From Limnomonas spitsbergensis (lineage: Eukaryota > Chlorophyta > Chlorophyceae > Chlamydomonadales): 64,000 nucleotides of DNA. The notes beneath the pieces were generated by a model that was not told the origin of the DNA, did not search any database, and was given only the letters and a program-made list of their open reading frames with translations. The DNA is taken from the NCBI GenBank assembly GCA_037349105.1, contig JAYJMM010000118.1, positions 2,603,501 through 2,667,500 of the forward strand, given 5' to 3'. The position numbers and the translations under genes are program-made. Below are positions 32,001-41,204 of the stretch, piece by piece (positions within the stretch are counted from its first letter, which is position 1; each line of letters begins with the position of its first letter).

Positions 32001-35000
32001 GCGTCAATCGCCTTGGGAGGACATGCTCCCGTCATCGGCTTCTTGATGCCCCAAATGGACGGATCTGTTTCAGATCTGCTGGCCGGGAACAAGTACGTTC
32101 ACTTGATTGCTGGCTCTCTCGATCCCCCTCTCCCTGTCCCACTCTTCCACACTCTTAATCTCAATACGTACTCTCACTCACAATATCACTCTTTCACAAC
32201 TCAGGACACATTCTCTTACTCACACTACATATTGCCGGTGCAGATGCCCCCGGTTCAAAGTATGGGTTGCATTGAAGTGCGCCATCGCAGTCCAAGCCTT
32301 CCTAGACCGAGGTCTGGCGCACTTCGACTTAAAGCCCGACAACTTCCTTTTCAAGGAGAAGCCTGGCGTCGACGGCCAGAAGCAGATTGACATTGTGGTG
32401 AGTGAATGCACACACAGTCAGCTTGTTCACAACTATGGCTTGCATAAACGCAGATGTATGCTCCATTGTGGCTTACCAATTATTTAGGAGGCTGGTAGAG
32501 CAAGACTACAGCTGCGTACTTGTTTGCGTACGATTTATGTAAGTATGCTCCATTGTGGCCTCTTTCAGAGGCAGGTAGAGAGATCCTTGAGCTAGATAAT
32601 TCATTGCTCCTGATTCAACCTCGCTACCAGTAGAGTCCTGAGGTATAATACATTTGCTTCAGCAGCTTCAGTTGGCGTGCATGCACTCAATATCTGTGGG
32701 TGAGAAGAAGACAGCCATGCGTTCCTGAAACTTGCTCCTGCCTATGTATCCCCATCAAGCCCCACTACTCCTCATCCTGAATAAAGCAAGGCGTCACTCA
32801 TGAACACCTGAAGGCAAGCTTGAATCCGGGACAAGATGTTATATATACCTTGCACTGCCCCCTTGAACCTATTGCCGCAGCTGGCTGACCCCGGCATGGC
32901 TCAGTTCTTAGGCCCAGACGGCTGTGCAGCTGGACCCACTGGAGGCACCAGCTCCTACATGGCATGGCAGTGCTTTCATCATGGAAGGGTGAGGGCACTT
33001 CACACTTTGCTGATGGGACTTAAGGCTTCAACTCTGACACATTAGGGTATGCAGCCGGTAGGGCCTGGCGCAACAAGGCCTGCTGCTTGGGTCACCTACT
33101 GTAGGCCGGTGAAGGTAAGATACCTGCCAACCCAATGCATGTGATAGGGCCTGGCGCAGCAAGCCCTGCTGCTTGGGCCACCCACTGTAGGCCGGTGAAG
33201 GTAAGATACCTGCCAGCCCAGTGCATGTGATGGGGCCTGGCGCAGCAAGCCCTGCTGCTTGGGCCACCTACTGTAGGCTGGTGAAGGTAAGATACCTGCC
33301 AGCCCAGTGCATGTGATGGGGCCTGGCGCAGCAAGCCCTGCTGCTTGGGCCACCTACTGTAGGCTGGTCAAGGGTGGGACACCTGCCAGCCCAGTGCATG
33401 TGATGGGGCTGGCGCAGTAAGCCCTGCTGCTTGGGCCACCTACTGTAGGCTGGTCAAGGGTGGGACACCTGCCAGCCCAGTGCATGTGATGGGGCTGGCG
33501 CAGCAAGCCCTGCTGCTTGGGCCACCTACTGTAGGCTGGTCAAGGGTGGGACACCTGCCAGCCCAGTGCATGTGATGGGGCCTGGCGCAGCAAGCCCTGC
33601 TGCTTGGGCCACCTACTGTAGGCTGGTGAAGGTAAGATACCTGCCAGCCCAGTGCATGTGATGGGGCCTGGCGCAGCAAGCCCTGCTGCTTGGGCCACCT
33701 ACTGTAGGCTGGTGAAGGTAAGATACCTGCCAGCCCAGTGCATGTGATGGGGCCTGGCGCAGCAAGCCCTGCTGCTTGGGCCACCTACTGTAGGCTGGTC
33801 AAGGGTGGGACACCTGCCAGCCCAGTGCATGTGATGGGGCCTGGCGCAGCAAGCCCTGCTGCTTCGGCCACCTACTGTAGGCTGGTGAAGGTAAGATACC
33901 TGCCAGCCCAGTGCATGTGATGGGGCCTGGCGCAGCAAGCCCTGCTGCTTGGGTCACCTACTGTAGGCTGGTCAAGGGTGGGACACCTGCCAGCCCAGTG
34001 CATGTGATGGGGCCTGGCGCAGCAAGCCCTGCTGCTTGGGCCACCTACTGTAGGCTGGTCAAGGGTGGGACACCTGCCAGCCCAGTGCGTGCCTGTGTCT
34101 GCCCAACAGCTCATTGAAGGGGGTACGGCGCACACTCAAATTAGTGCAATGATACCCCTGTTTCTTTGGACCCTTTGCACAATCATTTAGACCCTTTGCA
34201 TAATCTTAATCATTGGGACCCATCTCATGATCATGGTTGAGCGCAGCTGGAATTTTGTTCTACAAGCATTGCTAGTGCACATGCACAAGCTGCCAGTCAG
34301 TGAGTACCCATTGCGGTCACGATGCAAGGATTTGCACCATTACTTTGCTGATGACTAACCGGTTCCTTGTCGCCTGTTGCCCCTCCTAGGTGTCCCGGAA
34401 GGCGGATGTTCTGTCCTTCGGCCGCATGCTGTATGCCATCTTCAGCATGCTGCCGGACCCTTGCTACCATCTGTACAAGGCTATGATGGACGATGGCTGG
34501 AGCAGGGAGCAGGCCGGGACCTTCATGGACGCGGCCCTCAGCAAAGGCCTGCAGCCTAACCTGAAGCTGGATGTGTCTGTCGTGGCCCCCCTCGGCCCTG
34601 AAGGGTCATGCCGCTTGCAGACGCTCATCGCGGCGTGCATGGAGAAGGAGCCCCAGAGCCGGCCGAACATGGCGAAGGTGGTCAGGAATCTGCGATTGAT
34701 CATGACCCTGGCACCGGTTGTGGTCAGCACACCGGTATGTACCATGCCCACAGCGACAGCAGCAGCAGGCGGTGGGCCGGCCGCCCCTGCAGAGTCCCCC
34801 ACCCTGATGCAGGGCCGCTGGATGCTCGGACCAGGAGGACAACTTGTGCCTGAACTTTCGGCAGCAGTAGCAGCAGCAGCAGCAGGCGGTGGGCCGGCCG
34901 CCCCTGCAGAGCCCCCTACCCTGATGCAGGGCCGCTGGGTGCATGGACCAGGAGGACAACTGGTGCCTGACCTTCCGGCAGCAGTAGCAGCAGCAGCAGC

Positions 35001-35697
35001 AGGCGGTGGGTCGGCCACCCCTCCAGCGCCCCCCACCCTGATGCAGGGCCGCTGGGTGCGTGGACCAGGAGGACAACTTGTGCCTGACCTTTCGGCAGCA
35101 GTAGCAGCAGCAGCAGCAGGCGGTGGGTCGGCCACCCCTCCAGCGCCCCCCACCCTGATGCAGAGCCGCTGGGTGCTTGGACCAGGAGGACAACTTGTGC
35201 CTAACCTTTCGGCAGCAGTAGCAGCAGCAGCAGCAGGCGGTGGGTCGGCCACCCCTCCAGCGCCCCCCACCCTGATGCAGGGCCGCTGGGTGCTCGGACC
35301 AGGAGGACAACTTGTGCCTGACCTTTCGGCAGCAGTAGCAGCAGCAGCAGCAGGCGGTGGGTCGGCCACCCCTCCAGCGCCCCCTACTCTGATGCAGGGC
35401 CGCTGGGTGCGTGGACCAGGAGGACAACTTGTGCCTGACCTTTCGGCAGCAGTAGCAGCAGCAGCAGCAGGCAGTGGGTCGGCCACCCCTCCAGCGCCCC
35501 CCACCCTGATGCAGGGCCGCTGGGTGCGTGGACCAGGAGGACAACTTGTGCCTGACCTTTCGGCAGCAGTAGCAGCAGCAGCAGCAGCAGGCGGTGGGCC
35601 GGCCACCCCTCCAGCGCCCCCCACCCTGATGCGGGGCCGCTGGGTGCTTGGACCAGGAGGGAACCTGGTGCCTGTCCTGGCAGCAGCAGCAGCATGA
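29062..35697 (+). CDS. Protein kinase with C-terminal 39-residue repeats, 5 exons, 659 aa as modelled
   Basis: Exons 29062-29277, 31899-32092, 32244-32397, 32881-32988 and 34390-35697 (TGA) join with matching phases (0, 2/1, 0, 0). Motifs by residue: glycine loop LGCGSFGAV 48-56; VAFK with ATP-binding K69; helix-C glutamate about E82; LMPQMDGSVSDLLAG hinge region 121-135; catalytic loop HFDLKPDN 163-170 (D165, K167, N170); LADPGMAQ 189-196 in place of DFG; GGTSSYMAWQ 209-218 in place of APE; ADVLSFGRMLY; and ACMEKEPQSRPNM as subdomain XI. All catalytic residues are kept, so a serine/threonine-type kinase is likely. The C-terminus is eight copies of a 39-residue Ala/Gly/Pro repeat. The start is uncertain: ATG 29062, an internal ATG near 29116, or upstream exons. 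Family and substrate are unknown. Confidence 0.85.
29490..29527. repeat. Perfect 15-bp-arm inverted repeat in kinase intron 1
   Basis: CATGCATACCGTTTA (29490-29504) and TAAACGGTATGCATG (29513-29527) are exact reverse complements around an 8-base loop. Confidence 0.8.
30407..31254 (+). mobile_element. TIR-bounded, probably non-autonomous DNA transposon in kinase intron 1
   Basis: The left end starts TACCATACCTAGA and reaches TCGGATTTGGTTTTTT. The right end in reverse complement starts TACCGTAGTTTTAG and reaches the same TCGGATTTGGTTTTTT. Flanks AAGCGGAAA (30398-30406) and AGCGGGAAA (31255-31263) look like an imperfect 8-9-bp target duplication. Inside, a direct repeat beginning AGTTTCAGGTACAAAACAAG occurs near 30,480 and 31,140. 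A 145-residue frame at 30630-31067 (basic and alanine-rich, with a WTRFHRKLVFDMMKKQPG stretch near its end) has no transposase motif I recognise. Length and termini suggest a non-autonomous element; the superfamily is not assigned. Confidence 0.6.
31266..31565. repeat. C-rich minisatellite in kinase intron 1
   Basis: About nine copies of a 28-40 base unit consisting of a C8-C10 run, CTCCAACTCCTG or CTCCACCTTC, and CGTGCCCTCC. The strand is almost purely pyrimidine. Proline frames on plus and glycine frames on minus are artefacts. Confidence 0.8.
31728..31796 (+). repeat. Dispersed short repeat, copy 2, in kinase intron 1
   Basis: GAGGAAACAGCGCAGCTGG, GGCCGAAGCCAC and TGCGCCGTTACGGCC match 27,001-27,078. 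It lies about 100 bases before kinase exon 2. Confidence 0.65.
33055..34092. repeat. 86-bp minisatellite filling kinase intron 4, about 12 copies
   Basis: Units contain CTGCCAGCCCAGTGCATGTG, ATGGGGCCTGGCGCAGCAAG, CCCTGCTGCTTGGGCCACC and TACTGTAGGCTGGT. Two unit types alternate irregularly: one continues GAAGGTAAGATAC (with a GTAAGA donor-like word) and the other CAAGGGTGGGACAC. Intron 4 runs 32989-34389, so the array is about three quarters of it. Open frames here are artefacts. Confidence 0.9.
34768..35694 (+). repeat. 117-bp coding repeat at the kinase C-terminus, eight copies
   Basis: Each copy encodes about 39 residues: GGGSATPPAPPTLMQGRWV, then a GPGGQLVPDLSAAVAAAAA-type end. The PTLMQGRW and GPGGQLVP blocks are the most constant parts. 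Copies 1 and 2 carry AAPAE instead of ATPPA, and the eighth ends the protein. Diverged copies without an open frame continue past the TGA to about 35,860, so the array was once longer or the stop is recent. Confidence 0.85.
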
Positions 35698-35699
35698 GA

Positions 35700-36525
35700 T
35701 GGGCCGGTAGCCCCGGCAGAGTCCCCCACCCTAAGGGGGGGGGCACGCTGACCCTGCAGTTCCCCTTACTCTGATGCGGGGTTTGTGGATACTGCCATCA
35801 TCTGCCACGACGCCACTGCTTGTTGGAGCTGCAGCAACAGCAGGGTACAGAGATGGTCTGGCCCCTGCAATGGGGATCGGGGCTCTGAGCTTTGGACAAT
35901 CACATTTAATTGTGATAATGGCACCTCACCTTCCACGCCTAGGGGCTTGTTGACGTTATAACCCAGCAACAAAGGCTTTTGCTTACAATCTCATTGACTC
36001 CCCTGGTTAGTTGTCAATGCGTGCCCATGCGTTATTACCTGTTTTTATGACCTGCACTCATCCATTTCATGATGGTGGGATTGTTTGGACTTCTGGTGTC
36101 CACCATAATCATGACATAACAGTTCGTTCATAACGTGTCATGACGAGGATTTCTTGTACCCGTACTTGAGAACCGTGTCGTTCCTCTGCCTTCCTGTTGA
36201 TATCAGTATATGTCAGGTGGTATAGCATTACATGAAGTAATTCCTGTACGATTATTGCCCGCTTGTTTTTATGTACTGGCTTGATGATTTTCACATATTT
36301 CAAAATTCTGGAATATAAGTGCGGTATGTACTCGTGACATATATGAGCAATAAGGAGTCAGGTTGGTGTTATGTTCCTCATATCCTGTATAATGTAAATT
36401 TCATGTCCTTCATCTGTCTGCCAGTCCGCTTCTTACTGTCCACCATTACTGAAACCTAGCAGATCCTGTCAGCCTCACGCACATGCGGTCATAATGGTAG
36501 CAATTCAGCCACAGCCCGAACTACG
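35700..36525. other. 3' flank of the kinase gene; no gene recognised
   Basis: Decayed repeat copies run to about 35,860. The first TGTAA after the stop is at about 36,393, too far away to claim firmly as the polyadenylation signal. No coding motif was seen. Confidence 0.45.
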
Positions 36526-36529
36526 ACAG

Positions 36530-36592
36530 GCAGGCCTTGCTGCTTGGGTGACCTGTTGTAGGCCGATGAAGGTTAGATACCAAACGACCCAG
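36530..36592 (+). repeat. Isolated diverged monomer of the 86-bp intron repeat
   Basis: GCCTTGCTGCTTGGGTGACC, TGTTGTAGGCCGATGAAGGT and TAGATACC follow the order of the intron 4 units, but with extra substitutions. It lies 2.4 kb downstream of the array, outside the gene. Confidence 0.7.
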
Positions 36593-36879
36593 CAGTGGCC
36601 ACCCGGCAGCCCCCGAACGTTGGTCTAGCACACACTAAAATAGAATGCTGATTGACAATGTTTGACTTCGCTTCGTTTATGAGCATATTGCGCTCCGTCA
36701 TAGGCCATGAAACTGCATTGTGACAAAGCAACACAATTAAGAGCCGCGCCATCATTTGCATTCTCAAATGTTAGCTTTAAGGGTGTAGTGCCAATGATTT
36801 GCACATGTGGACTGTCCCAGCATGGTCCAGATGTCTTTAGCTTCCGGCAGTTGGATTGGGGATTAGAACTTTTTGCTTT

Positions 36880-36992
36880 GTTTTTGAAGGGGGCTCCTAC
36901 CTCTCTCCCTTAAGTTTCCAACCTTGCTGTTGGACGCCGACGTGGCCGAGCCTTTGCAGCATGGCCCAGTGGTGTAACGTCATTGACATGTG
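36880..36992 (+). mobile_element. LINE 3' tail fragment, plus orientation
   Basis: GTTGGACGCCGACGTGGCC, GAGCCTTTGCAGCATGGCCC and AGTGGTGTAACGTCATTGAC follow the tail consensus seen at 10.4 and 11.2 kb. Only the last 100 or so bases are present. Confidence 0.65.
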
Positions 36993-37156
36993 GACTGTAT
37001 CCAACTACAGCAAATCGGAATCCCACCCAAATCCAAAGCTGTTGCAAGACAACCCACGAAGCTGCCCAGCCCAGTGTCGACAAAGATGAAGGTGCTAGTG
37101 CAGCAAAACCCGGCAGCTGCGCGGCAGATGCTGGTCGCGCAGCCACATCTTACACA

Positions 37157-37290
37157 GACTCCTGCCCTCCTGCCCTCCTGTCCTCCTGCCCTCTTGTCCT
37201 CCTGCCCTCTTGTCCTCCTGCCCTCTTGTCCTCCTGCCCTCCTGTCCTCCTGCCCTCTTGTCCTCCTGCCCTCCTATCATGCCCTCCTAT
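37157..37290. repeat. 16-bp pyrimidine minisatellite, about 8 copies
   Basis: TCCTCCTGCCCTCTTG repeats head to tail with CTCCTG variants. Frames on both strands are artefacts. Confidence 0.85.
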
Positions 37291-37294
37291 CATT

Positions 37295-38070
37295 TCTTGC
37301 TCTGAAGCTAACGTTTTCAATCATTGCTGTGGCCCACAATCCGTCCCCGTAGGCCCTCAAGGGCTTTGCTGTCACAAAAAAAACAGCTCGTCGTCGCATC
37401 CATGTAACCTAACACAAAGTAGCCATGACCCGTTCTTGCTACTTAGTAATGCCTCATGATGACAGAGACAGAGGTAAACGTGGGCCATGGGCACATCTGA
37501 GTCCCTGTTCAATTGTTCATAACAGCAGTGGTAATAATGGTTGGGCTACATCCATAATAAGGCGTCTAAGCGAGTGGGTTGGTGTCATTGAAGTGAAAGT
37601 TTGAATTCCGGAGACACAATCAGATTGAATAGGCGCATAGAACGAGGCCTGACGGCTAGAAAGATTTGCCTTTTTAGATTGAGGACTCAAGAGATTAAAT
37701 GAAGGCCGATAGAGTATTAAGGCTGTTATACTCATGCGAGCCAGACATAGTTGATGCCGGCAAAGGTGCCTTGATATCTCCCCCTTCACTAAGGTGACAA
37801 TGCCGTCAGACAGGTGCTTTGAGTGCCCTTGCAACAAAAAGAAACAATCCAGTTCTCTGACAGCCAGATGAATATGGACCCGGTGGACTGAATGAGCTTG
37901 TCAGATAATCAAAACCTGGCGTGGGGCGCCCCAGGTCCAAGGCTTCTACCAGACGGGGCAACGGTAATCAAGGCACATACTGGTATGCTTTGATAGAGTG
38001 GAATGACAGAATCATACAGGATTTGAGACATTGACAGAGAGAAAACCAAGGACTAGTGCGTATGATCACT
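37295..38070. other. No recognisable gene
   Basis: The minus frame at 37517-37837 (106 residues) has no motif I recognise and no supporting splice sites. Confidence 0.4.
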
Positions 38071-41000
38071 AACATGGGCATGCAGGTGCAGGCGGCGACA
38101 AAGGTGTTGATAGCGCTGCTCCTGGTGGGCATGCAGGTGCCGGCAACAGCCAGGGTGGTGGAGGCGCAGCAAATGGTGGGCCATTAGGTGCAGGTGGCGC
38201 AGGGGCGTTGTTGCTGAAGGTGCCGCTGCTGGTGGGCCATTAGGTGCAGGTGGCGGCTGGGGCGTAGTTGCTGAAGGTGTTGCTGCTGGTGGGCCATTAG
38301 GTGCAGGTGGCGGCAGGGGCGTTGTTGCTGCAGGTGCCGCTGCTGGTGGGCCATTAGGTGCAGGTGGCGGCAGGGGCGTTGTTGCTGAAGGTGCCGCTGC
38401 TGGTGGGCCATTAGGTGCAGGTGGCGGCAGGGGTGTTGTTGCTGAAGGTGCCGCTCCTGGTGCGCCATTAGGTGCAGATGGCGGCAGGGGCGTTGTTGCT
38501 GAAGGTGCCGCTACTGGTGGGCCATTAGGTGCAGGTGGCGGCTGGGGTGTTGTTGCTGAAGGTGCCGCTGCTGGTGGGCCATTAGGTGCAGGTGGCGGCA
38601 GGGCTGTTGTTGCTGAAGGTGCCGCTGCTGGTGGGCCATTAGGTGCAGGTGGCGGCAGGGGCTGTTGTTGCTGAAGGTGCCGCTGCTGGTGGGCCATTAG
38701 GTGCAGGTGGCGGCAGGGGCGTTGTTGCTGAAGGTGCCGCTGCTGGTGGGCCATTAGGTGCAGGTGGCGGCAGCGGTGTTGTTGCTGAAGGTGCCGCTGC
38801 TGGTGGGCCATTAGGTGCAGGTGGCGGCAGGGGTGATGTTGCTGAAGGTGCCGCTGCTGGTGGGCCATTAGGTGCAGGTGGCGGCAGGGGTGTTGTTGCT
38901 GAAGGTGCCGCTGCTGGTGGGCCATTAGGTGCAGGTGGCGGCAGGGGCGTTGTTGCTGAAGGTGCCGCTGCTGGTGGGCCATTAGGTGCAGGTGGCGGCA
39001 GGGGCGTTGTTGCTGAAGGTGCCGCTGCTGGTGCGCCATTAGGTGCAGGTGGCGGCAGGGTCGTTGTTGCTGAAGGTGCCGCTGCTGGTGGGCCATTAGG
39101 TGCAGGTGGGGGCAGGGGCATTGTTGCTGAAGGTGTTGCTGCTGGTGGGCCATTAGGTGCAGGTGGCGGCTGGGGTGTTGTTGCTGAAGGTGCCGCTGCT
39201 GGTGGGCCATTAGGTGCAGGTGGCGGCAGGGGCGTTGTTGCTGAAGGTGCCGCTGCTGGTGGGCCATTAGGTGCAGGTGGCGGCAGGGGCGTTGTTGCTG
39301 AAGGTGCCGCTCCTGGTGCGCCATTAGGTGCAGATGGCGGCAGGGGCGTTGTTGCTGAAGGTGCCGCTGCTGGTGGGCCATTAGGTGCAGGTGGCGGCTG
39401 GGGTGTTGTTGCTGAAGGTGCCGCTGCTGGTGGGCCATTAGGTGCAGGTGGCGGCAGGGGTGATGTTGCTGAAGGTGCCGCTGCTGGTGGGCCATTAGGT
39501 GCAGGTGGCGGCAGGGCTGTTGTTGCTGAAGGCGCCGCTGCTGGTGAGCCATTAGGTGCAGGTGGCGGCAGGGCTGTTGTTGCTGAAGGTGCCGCTGCTG
39601 GTGCACCATTAGGTGCAGGTGGCGGCAGGGCTGTTGTTGCTGAAGGTGCCGCTGCTGGTGGGCCATTAGGTGCAGGTGGCAGCAGGGGCGTTGTTGCTGA
39701 AGGCGCCGCTGCTGGTGGGCCATTAGGTGCAGGTGGCGGCAGGGGCGTTGTTGCTGAAGGTGCCGCTGCTGGTGGGCCATTAGGTGCAGGTGGCGGCAGG
39801 GGCGTTGTTGCTGAAGGCGCCGCTGCTGGTGGGCCATTAGGTGCAGGTGGCGGCAGGGGCGTTGTTGCTGAAGGTGCCGCTGCTGGTGGGCCATTAGGTG
39901 CAGGTGGCGGCAGGGGCGTTGTTGCTGAAGGTGCCGCTGCTGGTGGGCCATTAGGTGCAGGTGGCGGCAGGGGCGTTGTTGCTGAAGGTGCCGCTGCTGG
40001 TGGGTCATTAGGTGCAGGTGGCGGCAGGGGCGTTGTTGCTGAAGGTGCCGCTCCTGGTGCGCCATTAGGTGCAGGTGGCGGCAGGGGCGTTGTTGCTGAA
40101 GGTGCCGCTGCTGGTGAGCCATTAGGTGCAGGTGGCGGCAGGGGTGATGTTGTTGAAGGTGCCGCTGCTGGTGCGCCATGAGGTGCAGGTGGCGGCAGGG
40201 TCGTTGTTGCTGAAGGTGCCGCTGCTGGTGGGCCATTAGGTGCAGGTGGCGGCAGGGGCGTTGTTGCTGAAGGTGCCGCTGCTGGTGGGTCATTAGGTGC
40301 AGGTGGCGGCAGGGCTGTTGTTGCTGAAGGTGCCGCTGCTGGTGAGCCATTAGGTGCAGGTGGCGGCAGGGGCGTTGTTGCTGAAGGTGCCGCTGCTGGT
40401 GGGTCATTAGGTGCAGGTGGCGGCAGGGGCGTTGTTGCTGAAGGTGCCGCTGCTGGTGGGCCATTAGGTGCAGGTGGCAGCAGGGGCGTTGTTGCTGAAG
40501 GTGCCGCTGCTGGTGGGCCATTAGGTGCAGGTGGCGGCAGGGCTGTTGTTGCTGAAGATGCTGCTGCTGGTGGGCCATTAGGTGCAGGTGGCGGCAGGGG
40601 CGTTGTTGCTGAAGGTGCCGCTGCTGGTGGGCCATTAGGTGCAGGTGGCGGCAGCAGTGTTGTTGCTGAAGGTGCCGCTGCTGGTGAGCCATTAGGTGCA
40701 GGTGGCGGCAGGGGCGTTGCTGCTGAAGGTGCCGCTGCTGGTGGGCCATTAGGTGCAGGTGGCGGCAGGGGCGTTGTTGCTGAAGGTGCCGCTGCTGGTG
40801 GGCCATTAGGTGCAGGTGGCGGCAGGGGCGTTGTTGCTGAAGGTGCCGCTGCTGGTGGGCCATTAGGTGCAGGTGGCGGCAGCGGTGTTGTTGCTGAAGG
40901 TGCCGCTGCTGGTGGGCCATTAGGTGCAGGTGGCGGCAGGGGTAATGTTGCTGATTGTGCCGCTGCTGGTGGGCCATTAGGTGCAGGTGGCGGCAGGGGT

Positions 41001-41204
41001 GTTGTTGCTGAAGGTGCCGCTGCTGGTGGGCCATTAGGTGCAGGTGGCGGCAGGGGCGTTGTTGCTGAAGGCGCCGCTGCTGGTGGGCCATTAGGTGCAG
41101 GTGGCGGCAGGGGCGTTGTTGCTGAAGGTGCCGCTGCTGGTGCGCCATTAGGTGCAGGTGGCGGCAGGGTCGTTGTTGCTGAAGGTGCCGCTCCTGGTGG
41201 GCCA

